Positions 1 to 7,864 of a DNA stretch of 22,179 bases are shown here, piece after piece. A program made the position numbers and the translations under genes. The notes beneath the pieces are model-generated. The model did no database searches. It worked only from the letters and a program-made list of their open reading frames with translations, and was not told the origin of the DNA. Source of the DNA: LSUCC0057 sp042091915 (GTDB lineage Bacteria; Pseudomonadota; Gammaproteobacteria; Pseudomonadales; Porticoccaceae); the NCBI GenBank assembly GCA_042091915.1, contig JBELGO010000021.1, positions 1 to 22,179 on the forward strand, in the 5' to 3' direction. The first letter of the stretch is position 1. Each line of letters begins with the position of its first letter.

Positions 1-1503
1 GAGAAGACGAGCGCCCAGATATCTGGGGCAAAGTGGGCAACTCCGGCGTCAGTATCGCCACACTCGATGATATGAAAAAGCTCTACTCTGGCTTTGACTT
101 GTGTGCGCCGACCACCTCCGTGTCGATTACTATCAACGGCCCTGCGCCGATGATTTTGGCTTTCTTTATGAATGCCGCCATCGATCAGCAAGTTGAACTG
201 CATCTAAAAGAGAGCGGCCAGTGGGAGAGTGCAGAGCAAAAGATTGATCAGCTATTGGCGGGTAAGCCGCGCCCGGTTTATGCAGGCGAACTGCCGGCCA
301 ACCACAACGGGTTAGGCCTGGCGCTGCTCGGTGTCAGTGGTGATCAGCTAGTCGACGCCGCCACTTACCAGGAGATAAAAGCTCGCACGTTAGCCACTGT
401 GCGCGGCACTGTNNNNNNNNNNTCTCAAAGAGGACCAGGCGCAAAACACCTGTATTTTCTCAACCAATTTCGCCATGACGATGATGGGCGATATGCAGCA
501 GTACTTTATCGACCATAAAGTGCGCAACTACTACAGTGTCTCTGTGAGCGGCTACCACATTGCCGAAGCGGGGGCTAACCCAATTTCGCAGCTCGCATTC
601 ACCCTCTCCAATGGCTTTACGCTGGTGGAATACTACCTATCGCGCGGTATGAATGTGGACGACTTTGTCCCCAACTTTAGTTTCTTCTTCTCCAACGGTA
701 TGGATCCCGAGTACACCGTCATGGGGCGTGTCGCCCGGCGCATTTGGGCGCGCGCAATGAAGGAGCGCTACGGCGCTGCACCGCGCAGTCAGATGCTCAA
801 GTACCATATCCAAACCTCGGGTCGCAGCTTGCACGCGCAAGAGATGAGCTTCAACGATATACGCACAACGCTGCAGGCGCTCTATGCTATTTTTGATAAC
901 ACCAACAGTCTGCATACCAACGCCTACGATGAGGCTATTACTACGCCCACTGAGGAGTCGGTGCGTCGTGCCGTCGCAATCCAGCTGATCATCAATCGCG
1001 AATTTGGGCTCAACTTCTGTGAGAACCCCTGGCAGGGCTCTTTCATCGTTGAACAGCTGACCGATCTCGTCGAAGAGGCAGTGTATGCTGAGTTCGATAA
1101 AATCTCCGAGCGCGGCGGTGTGCTGGGGGCGATGGATACGATGTACCAGCGCGGCAAGATCCAAGAAGAGAGCATGTACTACGAGCATAAGAAGCACGAC
1201 GGTTCTCAGCTTATAATCGGTGTTAACACTTTCCTGCCTGAGGCGGGTAAAGAAGAGGTGATTGAGGGGCGTGAGTTAGCGCGTGCCGATGAGGGTGAAA
1301 AGCAGCAGCAAGTGGATAATTTGCGCGCTTATCAGGCATTGCAGAGCGAGCGCGCTGCGGTTGCGTTGGCACAGTTGCAACAGGTGGCGCTGGAGCGCGG
1401 CAATACATTCGATCAGCTTATGGAGGCCGCTAAGAGCGCCTCACTGGGCCAGATGAGTGCCGCTCTCTACTCCGTTGGCGGGCTCTATCGACGCAATATG
1501 TAA
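1..1503 (+). CDS. icmF: Fused isobutyryl-CoA mutase IcmF, C-terminal part (5' end off window, interrupted by assembly gap)
   Basis: Adenosylcobalamin-dependent mutase that interconverts isobutyryl-CoA and n-butyryl-CoA. Family members fuse a B12-binding domain, a G-protein chaperone domain and the mutase barrel. Only the later mutase barrel and the C-terminal tail are in the window; the B12 and GTPase domains lie upstream. Visible family blocks are GNSGVSIATLDDMK near base 36, LKEDQAQNTCIFST after the gap, SGYHIAEAGAN (active-site-region His at 556-558), FFFSNGMDPEY, HIQTSGRSLHAQE, TNAYDEAITTPTEESVRR and YQRGKIQEESMYYEHKKH. Gln at 442-444 sits where methylmalonyl-CoA mutase has the carboxylate-binding Arg, which favours isobutyryl-CoA. 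The frame changes across the N run, but only because the N count is a placeholder; the protein reads continuously if about 12 bases are missing. The gene ends at TAA 1501-1503, 63 bases before moxR. A close acyl-CoA mutase variant remains possible because the second specificity residue is upstream. Confidence 0.93.
413..422. other. Assembly gap (10 N) inside icmF
   Basis: Ten consecutive N. Left of the gap the mutase frame reads V-R-G-T-V, and right of it L-K-E-D-Q. In the family these are joined by four residues, usually Gln-Ala-Asp-Ile. That requires 12 bases instead of 10 and restores the same frame on both sides. The run is therefore a scaffolding placeholder and the apparent frameshift is an artefact. 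Confidence 0.95.
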
Positions 1504-1506
1504 CGG

Positions 1507-1536
1507 TTGGGTGAGGGCGCTTGGCTCGTGTAGAAT
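1507..1536 (+). promoter_or_regulatory. Candidate promoter for the moxR-bat operon
   Basis: TTGGGT (1507-1512) and TAGAAT (1531-1536) are separated by 18 bases, in the 63-base space between icmF and moxR. The -10 matches the sigma-70 consensus at five of six positions; the -35 matches only at its first three. Transcription would start near 1543, about 24 bases before the moxR start. This is pattern matching only. Confidence 0.35.
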
Positions 1537-1566
1537 CGCCACTTAATTGGGTTAAAGGTGAGTGGT

Positions 1567-2559
1567 ATGAGCGATTCGCAACAGGGTCAAAGTAGCTCTG
1601 ATCTACAGCGTCAACTGCATCGGTTAGAGAGCCAGCTGAGCGAGCAGGTGCTGGGGCAAACCGAGGTGGTCCGCGAGCTGTTGATAGGCTTGCTCTGTCA
1701 GGGGCACGTGCTGCTCGAGGGTTATCCTGGCACGGCGAAAACCCGCGCCGTGCGCCGTTTGGCGGCTATGCTCGATGCTTCTATGGGGCGCATTCAATTT
1801 ACTCCTGACCTGTTGCCGGCAGATATTACCGGCGCCGAGGTCTACCACCCGCAGCGCGAAGAGCAGCGCCTAGTGTTTGAACCGGGGCCAATTTTCAAGC
1901 AGCTGGTGCTCGCCGATGAGATTAACCGGGCGCCGGCCAAGGTGCAGTCTGCGCTGCTAGAAGCGATGGAAGAGCGCCAAGTGACTGCGGCCGGAACCAG
2001 CCATCCGCTGCCCGATCCGTTTATGGTGATTGCCACACAAAACCCGCTTGAGCAGGAGGGTACTTACCCGCTGCCAGAGGCGCAGTTGGATCGCTTTTTA
2101 CTGAAAATCAAGCTCGGCTATCCAAGCCGCACCAGTGAATTGGCTATGTTAGAAGTGGTCGCGCGTGAACAGCGGCAAGCTTGGCAGCCGCAAGCGCTGG
2201 TCGATCTCAATATTATCAAGGCGGCGCAGCGATCGGTTCTCGAAGTCGCAGTAGCGCCTGTCATCGAAGAGTACATTGTTGATATCACTATGGCGACGCG
2301 CCACACCGAGCAGAGCCAAGCACCCCTCGCCGGGGCGTTGCTGGCAGGTGTTAGCCCGCGCGCCACCATTGCGCTACACCGTGCCAGCCGCGCTCATGCC
2401 TGGTTGGCTGGGCGCAACGCGGTCGAGCCAGACGATGTGCGCGCCGTCGCACCCGCAGTGCTTCGCCACCGCTTATTGCTCAGCTATAGCGCCCAAGCCG
2501 ACGGGCTCGACGCCGATACGCTGGTGGCGGCGCTACTGGCGCAGGTGGCTATCGGGTAA
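1567..2559 (+). CDS. moxR: MoxR-family AAA+ ATPase
   Basis: AAA+ ATPase of the MoxR family, 330 aa, a typical length. These act as chaperone-like ATPases that work with VWA-domain partners encoded beside them. Walker A is GYPGTAKT (residues 52-59) and Walker B is VLADE (114-118), followed by the MoxR signature INRAPAKVQSALLEAMEE. The sensor region ATQNP is at 156-160, with LPEAQLDRF after it. GVSPRA lies further on, in the lid region. I chose ATG 1567 over the in-frame GTG at 1558 because AAAGGTGA (1554-1561) is then a Shine-Dalgarno at normal spacing; GTG 1558 lies inside that site. It is the first gene of a tight operon, with the DUF58 gene starting 4 bases after its stop. The exact substrate is unknown. 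Confidence 0.95.
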   Translation: MSDSQQGQSSSDLQRQLHRLESQLSEQVLGQTEVVRELLIGLLCQGHVLLEGYPGTAKTRAVRRLAAMLDASMGRIQFTPDLLPADITGAEVYHPQREEQRLVFEPGPIFKQLVLADEINRAPAKVQSALLEAMEERQVTAAGTSHPLPDPFMVIATQNPLEQEGTYPLPEAQLDRFLLKIKLGYPSRTSELAMLEVVAREQRQAWQPQALVDLNIIKAAQRSVLEVAVAPVIEEYIVDITMATRHTEQSQAPLAGALLAGVSPRATIALHRASRAHAWLAGRNAVEPDDVRAVAPAVLRHRLLLSYSAQADGLDADTLVAALLAQVAIG

Positions 2560-2563
2560 CCCG

Positions 2564-3493
2564 ATGAATATTTTTCCCGCGCGACAGCAGAACGCCGATC
2601 CGCGCATAGCGGTAACGCTCGAGCAGCTGTTGGCGCTCCCCGCAGCGCTGCGCAGGCAGCCAGCTGTTGCCAGTATGCAGCGCCGCCCCGGCGAACAGCC
2701 GAGCCGACGGCGCGGCCCCGGTCTCAGTTTTGATCAGTTGCGCGAATACCAGCCTGGTGATGATGTGCGCACAATCGACTGGCGTGTCACTCGGCGCACT
2801 GGCCGAGCGCACGCGCGGGTCTTCCATCAGGAGAGTGAGCAGCAGCTGCTGTTGTTGGTCGATCAGAGTGAGTCACTGTTCTTTGGCAGTGTGGATAAAC
2901 TCAAGTCAGTGATCGCAGCCGAGTACGCAGCGCAGCAATTGTTCGCTGCATTGGCCGCCCGTCAACCTGTCGCAATGACTCTTTTAGGTGGCGCCGAACC
3001 CCTGCGCTTCGCCCCCGTCCGCTATCGCGCCGGCACGCTGCCAATGCTCTCGGCCCTGGCCGACTTAAATATAGCACTCTGCCAGCTCGCTCTCTCGACT
3101 GCTCTACCGGTTGGATCGGTAGTCGCCGAGTTAGAACGGCTAGCTGCGCGGCAGCTGCACGGTAAAGAGCTGTTAGTGGTCGCCGATTGGTCGCTATTGC
3201 GCGATCTTCCATCAGCTCTGCTCGGCTATCTAGCGCAGCGCAACCAGCTGCTGCTCGCGGTGGTGGTCGATCCGCTCGAGTGGCAACCGCCGGCCGGCCT
3301 GCGCGGTGAGCTGCTCGATGCCGCGGGTTGTGTCCAGTCAGTGGCGCTCAGTCGCGCTGCGGCAGCCAATCAACATGCGGCCAATAGTGCGCTGTGGCGA
3401 TCTTGGCAGCAGCGCTGCGCCGCCGTCGGTGCTGGGCTAGTTGCAATTGGCGAGCAGTTGCCGGCGACATTGTGCAGTGGTGAGCCGCAGTGA
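2564..3493 (+). CDS. DUF58 domain protein of the MoxR-Bat operon
   Basis: DUF58 protein, 309 aa, a usual partner of MoxR. The family hallmark REYQPGDDVRTIDW is at residues 60-73, preceded by a basic segment. A VWA-like strand follows with DQSES (90-94), which keeps the DxSxS metal-site pattern. No signal peptide or membrane segment is evident, so it is probably cytoplasmic. An upstream in-frame extension into moxR (back to 2276) was rejected because it overlaps MoxR coding sequence and shows no family similarity. ATG 2564 gives a normal N-terminus and lies 4 bases after the moxR stop. Its last bases overlap the next gene (GTGA at 3490-3493), suggesting translational coupling. Its biochemical role is not established; acting as a MoxR partner is inferred from family context. 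Confidence 0.92.
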   Translation: MNIFPARQQNADPRIAVTLEQLLALPAALRRQPAVASMQRRPGEQPSRRRGPGLSFDQLREYQPGDDVRTIDWRVTRRTGRAHARVFHQESEQQLLLLVDQSESLFFGSVDKLKSVIAAEYAAQQLFAALAARQPVAMTLLGGAEPLRFAPVRYRAGTLPMLSALADLNIALCQLALSTALPVGSVVAELERLAARQLHGKELLVVADWSLLRDLPSALLGYLAQRNQLLLAVVVDPLEWQPPAGLRGELLDAAGCVQSVALSRAAAANQHAANSALWRSWQQRCAAVGAGLVAIGEQLPATLCSGEPQ

Positions 3494-4014
3494 GTCGTGA
3501 CAATAACAGTTTGCTCGAGACGCCGGCGCTGCTGTCGGCCGAGCCAATCAGCTATCTGCCAGCTACCCCCGCAGCCTTGGCTTTATCGGCGCTGTTAGGC
3601 TTGCTGCTGCTGTTGGTTTTAATTACACGGCTGCAGCGCTCTCAGGGCAACCGCTATCGACGCGTGGCGCGAGCGAGTCTGCGCCAGCTAGTGGTACAGG
3701 TAGAAGCCGGTGATATGAGTTGTAGCCGAGCCGCTGCCAAGCTCAATCAGTTGCTCAAGCGCACGGCATTGGCCGCTGGGGGTGAGCGTGAACAAGTGGC
3801 CAAGTTGGCCGGCACAGCGTGGTGGTCTTGGTTAGACAGTACTATGCCCAATGGCGCAGGCTGCTCGTTTAGTGCGGTTGGCGAGCAGTGGCAGCGTCAA
3901 CTCTGGCAGCCGGACAGTCTCGAACTCAGCAGTGCAGAGTGGCACAGCTGGTTGGCCCTGGCAGAGCGATGGATTGCCCGCCATACCCTCACAGCACAGA
4001 GTAAGCCAGAGTGA
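3490..4014 (+). CDS. DUF4381 single-pass membrane protein
   Basis: Small protein of 174 aa matching the DUF4381 pattern found between DUF58 and BatA genes in gammaproteobacterial bat operons. A Pro/Ser-rich N-terminus (EPISYLPATP) is followed by one strong hydrophobic helix at about residues 27-45 (ALALSALLGLLLLLVLI). A basic stretch and a soluble helical domain come next, with the conserved-looking TAWWSWLDS and a C-terminal helix ending in HTLTAQSKPE. Translation starts at GTG 3490, which overlaps the DUF58 stop as GTGA, and the gene ends with the same GTGA arrangement into batA. Its function is unknown. Context suggests a membrane component of the MoxR-Bat complex. Recognition rests on topology, length and position, so it is less certain than for its neighbours. 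Confidence 0.82.
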   Translation: MSRDNNSLLETPALLSAEPISYLPATPAALALSALLGLLLLLVLITRLQRSQGNRYRRVARASLRQLVVQVEAGDMSCSRAAAKLNQLLKRTALAAGGEREQVAKLAGTAWWSWLDSTMPNGAGCSFSAVGEQWQRQLWQPDSLELSSAEWHSWLALAERWIARHTLTAQSKPE

Positions 4015-5015
4015 GCTGGGCGGCTTTGGAGTGGTGGCCATGGGTGGCGGGTGTAATAGCTATAGCCCTGTTTTTGCCGATGCCAAGCGGATTGGGCTGG
4101 CCGCAGGCGCGCTATCGCGCCGCTGGGTTGGCTGAACAGTACAGAGCGCTGTCCGCTAGCCCCGCGAATAAGGTGCCGACGCTCGCTCTGCGCTCTGCGC
4201 TGCTGTTAATGGCGGTAGCACTGCTGCAGCCGCAGTGGTCGGGCAGCGAACGTTTGGTAAGCGAGCAGCGCAGCGAGCTACTGGTGGCTATCGATATCTC
4301 TGGATCGATGGCGACAGAAGATTTTGCCCTCGACCAGCAGCCGCTGGCGCGTCTGGATGCAGTAAAAGCATTGCTGCGGCCGTGGTTGTTGACTGCGCGC
4401 GATGAGCGCCTGGCGCTAGTGGTATTTGGCGGCCAAGCCTATGTGCAGATGCCCTTTACTGCCGACCGCGAGCTATTTCTCGAGTTGCTCGACGAGAGCG
4501 AGATCGGTTTAGCCGGTGATAAGACTATGATTGGCGATGCTATTGGCTTGGCTATTGCACTCTTTGAAGGGGCTGCAGTGGGTGGCGAGCGCTATGCCAA
4601 AACGGCAACTGTCAATCCGAGTCACGCCAAACGTCTGTTGTTGCTCACCGATGGAGTAGATTCTGGCAGTCTGGTGCCGCCGCTAGAGGCCGCCAAAGTG
4701 GCGGCGAGTAGCGGTATAGAGATATACCCGGTGGCGTTGGGTGACCCTGCTGCTTCAGGCGACTATCCACTGGCTCTGGAGTTGTTGGAGAGGGTCGCTC
4801 AACTCAGCGGGGGTGAGTTGCTTCAGGCCGCCAACAGTGAGGAGTTAAAAGCAGTTTATGAGCGCCTTAATACGCTTGCCCCCGCGCAGTTAGAGCAGCG
4901 CTGGGAGCCCCAGCGATGGCCGCTCTATCCCTACTTGTTGGCAGTTGCAGTACTGTTGTTGTGGTGGCAGTGTGATGGGCACAGGCTGCGAGTTCGAGGT
5001 CGCCAGCGTGTTTGA
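4011..5015 (+). CDS. batA: BatA-like VWA-domain membrane protein
   Basis: 334 aa protein with an N-terminal hydrophobic segment, a second one near residues 60-73, a von Willebrand factor A domain (about 88-300) and a C-terminal membrane helix (YPYLLAVAVLLLWW). The metal-ion-dependent adhesion site looks complete: DISGS at 95-99, Thr172 in GDKTMIGDA and Asp214 in LLTDGVDSG. This is the BatA arrangement: a membrane-anchored VWA domain, thought to face the periplasm or membrane surface and to work with MoxR. The start is GTG 4011, overlapping the DUF4381 stop as GTGA. The 3' end overlaps the BatB-like gene by 8 bases. Bat proteins were named for aerotolerance in Bacteroides; their role in proteobacteria is less clear. 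Confidence 0.9.
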   Translation: MSWAALEWWPWVAGVIAIALFLPMPSGLGWPQARYRAAGLAEQYRALSASPANKVPTLALRSALLLMAVALLQPQWSGSERLVSEQRSELLVAIDISGSMATEDFALDQQPLARLDAVKALLRPWLLTARDERLALVVFGGQAYVQMPFTADRELFLELLDESEIGLAGDKTMIGDAIGLAIALFEGAAVGGERYAKTATVNPSHAKRLLLLTDGVDSGSLVPPLEAAKVAASSGIEIYPVALGDPAASGDYPLALELLERVAQLSGGELLQAANSEELKAVYERLNTLAPAQLEQRWEPQRWPLYPYLLAVAVLLLWWQCDGHRLRVRGRQRV

Positions 5016-6570
5016 GTGGTTACACAGTTGGCATTGGCTGCGCCCGCTCTGGTTGCTTTTGCCGGCAGCAATGCTGCTGGCCAGTCGTTGGGGTGCTGTC
5101 GATACCCTTGCAGCGCAGTTGCCGGCACATTTGGCGGCGGCTTTGTGCGAGCGCCGATCACGCGACTGGCGCTCGCGGCTTGAGAGTCTCAGCCGTTGGT
5201 TGCTGGTGGTGCTGCTGATTGGGGCGCTGGCCGGGCCGGCTTGGCGCCTCGATAGAGAAGACCAGTCGTTGGCGGCAACCGAGCTGACTGTAGTGATAGA
5301 TCTCTCCTCAGCGGCACTAGTGGATGACGTAGCGCCAAACCGGTTGAAGCGCGCAGGCTATCTGCTCGAAGGGTTGTGGCGCCGAGCTGACTCGGTCAGC
5401 AGCGAGCTTTGGGTTGTTGCTGGCAGCGCCCACCGGGCGCTGCCGATGAATCGCGACAGTGCGGTTAGTGCACTCTACCTGCAGCAGTTAAGCCCGGCTG
5501 TAATGCCGTCGGATGGTCGTAATTTGGCCGAGCTCGAGCGTCACTGGGTAAAGCCACCGTCCACAATCGCGGTATTGACGGGCGTGCTCACCGGTAGCGA
5601 TAGAGCCCTCTTAGAGCGCTGGTCCGCCGCGGGTAGCCGCGTTCATCTGCTCTGGTTGAATGCCCAGTCACTGCTCGACAAACCTTCTGGAGTGAGTGTT
5701 TACTCTGCTAAAAATACCCGCCAAGCTTTGCTCGAGTGGCACTCTGCGCTAATGACTGAGCAGTGGCAAAAGCAACCCTTGGAGCAGCGTGACTACAAAG
5801 ATATGAGCCCCTACTTTATTGCGGCAGTGCTTCTGTTGGCCGTTTTACGGCTAATAGTTCTAGCTCTGCGGCGCCCTGCACTCAGTAAGCAACTGCCGCT
5901 TGCGCTGCTGCTGGCGGGTCTGGTGCAAGCCGTTTCGCCGCTGCCTGCGCAGGCAGCTGAGGTGGGAGAGCCGCTGTGGCGCGACAGTGTGCTAGCTATG
6001 CTCTTAACTCCCGATCAATTCGGTCGCTGGCACTACCAGCGCGGTGACTACGCCCGCGCGGCCAGCCACTTTGTCGACCTGCATTGGAGCGGTGCGGCCT
6101 ACTATGCCGATGGTCAATTCACCATGGCACGGCAGCAGTTTGCCGCCCTCAATAGCCGTGATGGTTGGTTCAATGCGGCGCTCTGCGCCGTCGCCGAGCG
6201 CCGCTATGATCTCGCTCTCAACGCGGTTAATCGCGCGTTACAGTTTCAGCCAGAGTGGTCGGCCGCGCAGCTGTTGCGCGCAGAGTTGATTGCGCTGCTG
6301 GAGGCGATGGCGGAGCAGAGCGAGCGTCAACAGGTCGAACAGTGGCAGCGCGACTCGATCGAATTGCAGATAGAGGAGCGCGAGTTAGCTGCCAACAGCA
6401 GTGGTGAGTTGGCGCAGTGGCAAAATGATCAGCAGATGAGTGCGGAGCAGCTCGCTGAAGCGGCCTTGCGCAAGGCTTGGTTGCAGCAGGTTAGCCGCGG
6501 CCCGGGAGAGTTCTTGCAACGCAAGTTTAGACGTCAACAGCAGCGCGGAGAGGCGACCTCCGTTGAATAG
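5008..6570 (+). CDS. batB: BatB/BatC-like fusion: membrane VWA domain plus TPR domain
   Basis: 520 aa. The N-terminus FEWLHSWHWLRPLWLLLPA is the usual BatB opening, which fixes the start at GTG 5008; GAGGT at 4996-5000 gives a fitting Shine-Dalgarno. In order: two hydrophobic segments (about 11-25 and 64-77), a VWA domain (about 91-255), membrane segments (about 268-287 and 295-312), then TPR-like repeats (about 337-430) and a Gln/Glu-rich tail. The TPR part corresponds to BatC, fused here. The VWA metal site is eroded: DxSxS reads DLSSA (98-102), and the loop that should end in TDG reads LTGVLTGS. It may therefore be a structural rather than a metal-binding VWA. The gene overlaps batA by 8 bases and batD by 8 bases. 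Confidence 0.87.
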   Translation: MFEWLHSWHWLRPLWLLLPAAMLLASRWGAVDTLAAQLPAHLAAALCERRSRDWRSRLESLSRWLLVVLLIGALAGPAWRLDREDQSLAATELTVVIDLSSAALVDDVAPNRLKRAGYLLEGLWRRADSVSSELWVVAGSAHRALPMNRDSAVSALYLQQLSPAVMPSDGRNLAELERHWVKPPSTIAVLTGVLTGSDRALLERWSAAGSRVHLLWLNAQSLLDKPSGVSVYSAKNTRQALLEWHSALMTEQWQKQPLEQRDYKDMSPYFIAAVLLLAVLRLIVLALRRPALSKQLPLALLLAGLVQAVSPLPAQAAEVGEPLWRDSVLAMLLTPDQFGRWHYQRGDYARAASHFVDLHWSGAAYYADGQFTMARQQFAALNSRDGWFNAALCAVAERRYDLALNAVNRALQFQPEWSAAQLLRAELIALLEAMAEQSERQQVEQWQRDSIELQIEERELAANSSGELAQWQNDQQMSAEQLAEAALRKAWLQQVSRGPGEFLQRKFRRQQQRGEATSVE

Positions 6571-7864
6571 GCGGTGCAGCCAGTGGGTTCTGGTTATCTG
6601 CTTGACCTTGGTGGCGATGGCTGCACAGGCGGTCGAGGTGCGCAGCCAAGTGCGGCTGCTCAATAGTGGGCCAATTTATATCGGCCAACAGGTGACTTTA
6701 GAGATAGAGTTGCAGGTTGATGGCTGGTTCGCCGGCGCGACAGGCCAGCCACTGTTTACTCTCGATGATGCACTGGTTGTTCGACAGCCGAGCTCGGCGA
6801 CCAACGGTTCGCGTCGCATCGAGGGACGCAACTGGGCGACCCAAGTTTGGCAGCGGACGTTTTTTCCGCAGCGCGCGGGCGAGTGGCGCTTTCCCTCTCA
6901 GCAGTTTTCATTGCGTGTGGGCGGCGAGAGCAAAGACGGTATCAGAGTGGTTGAGCGCGCAGTGAGCAGCGCATCGATGACATTCAATGTGCTGCCGCTG
7001 CCCGTCAAAAACGCACCGCAGAAAACTTCAGCTCTGCCACCAGTTGCCGCTCAATTAGAGCTGCAAAGTCGCTGGAACCGCTTGCCGTCTGAATCTCTGC
7101 AGGCCGGCACTGTGGTGCGCCAACGCCTAGAGCTGAGCGCCGAGCAGGTGAGTAACGGATTGTTGCCAAACCTTGCCGAGCAAGCAAAAAAGCGGCTGCC
7201 GGATCCGGCGGTGACACTTTTCACCAGTGAGCTGGAGCGGATTGACGAGTGGCGCGGTGGCGATCTGCACAGCCGAATAGTCTGGCAGTTAGATTACCTG
7301 TTGCACGAGACCGGCAGTTACCCGCTGCCCGAGCTGTCGATAGATTACTGGCAGCCGCAACAGCAGCGCTGGTTGCAGGTTGTTGCCCCGGGAAAGACTT
7401 TCACCCTAGGTGCAAAGGGTGCGCCGCCGGCAATGGCGGACAAAAAAGTGATCTCCTTGTGGTTGCTGTCAGCTGTTTCAGTTGTGCTAGTGCTCTTCGC
7501 AGTCTTTGTTTGGCGCCGTCGAGCTAGGCGTGCCGATAGCCAGCTGCGCCGGGCGCTGGTGCTGGGCGGCGAAAGTGCCGCCGCTTACCGTGCTCTCACC
7601 GCCTACTTGGCTGAGCGACAGGTCGTCGCTACTCCAACCCAGTGGGCGAGTGCGACTAGCGCGGAGTTGGCGGAGTTGGTAGCGACGCTCAATCGCGCCG
7701 TAAGCAATGCAGAACCGATCGATAAGGGCTTGGTTTGGGCGCATTGGCGCAAGCCGTTGAAACGCCAGCAAGCAGAGCAGAGGCGACTTGGCGGGCGCAC
7801 CAAGGTATCCTTGCCGCCGCTTAATAACGACACCTCAGCCCCCAACCGGAACGGCAGATTATGA
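6563..7864 (+). CDS. batD: BatD-like secreted/membrane-anchored protein
   Basis: 433 aa BatD-type protein. A signal peptide (NRRCSQWVLVICLTLVAMAAQA) leads into beta-rich extracytoplasmic domains beginning VEVRSQVRLLNSGPIYIGQQ. A single membrane helix lies at about 296-316 (VISLWLLSAVSVVLVLFAVFVW), followed by a basic stop-transfer and a cytoplasmic helical tail. I chose TTG 6563 as the start: it places the signal peptide right at the N-terminus, overlaps the preceding stop by 8 bases, and has GGAGAGG (6547-6553) upstream. Starts further upstream would put a non-hydrophobic extension before the signal. The 3' end overlaps rlmD as ATGA. BatD is expected to sit in the inner membrane facing the periplasm, completing the Bat set. 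Confidence 0.87.
   Translation: MNRRCSQWVLVICLTLVAMAAQAVEVRSQVRLLNSGPIYIGQQVTLEIELQVDGWFAGATGQPLFTLDDALVVRQPSSATNGSRRIEGRNWATQVWQRTFFPQRAGEWRFPSQQFSLRVGGESKDGIRVVERAVSSASMTFNVLPLPVKNAPQKTSALPPVAAQLELQSRWNRLPSESLQAGTVVRQRLELSAEQVSNGLLPNLAEQAKKRLPDPAVTLFTSELERIDEWRGGDLHSRIVWQLDYLLHETGSYPLPELSIDYWQPQQQRWLQVVAPGKTFTLGAKGAPPAMADKKVISLWLLSAVSVVLVLFAVFVWRRRARRADSQLRRALVLGGESAAAYRALTAYLAERQVVATPTQWASATSAELAELVATLNRAVSNAEPIDKGLVWAHWRKPLKRQQAEQRRLGGRTKVSLPPLNNDTSAPNRNGRL

Noticed and set aside
637..1197. 186-codon open frame antisense to icmF
   Set aside because: It is a shadow of strongly conserved mutase coding sequence, with no recognisable motif.
2276..2563. Upstream extension of the DUF58 frame into moxR
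   Set aside because: The extra 96 residues overlap the conserved MoxR C-terminus and look like random sequence; ATG 2564 fits the family and the operon spacing.
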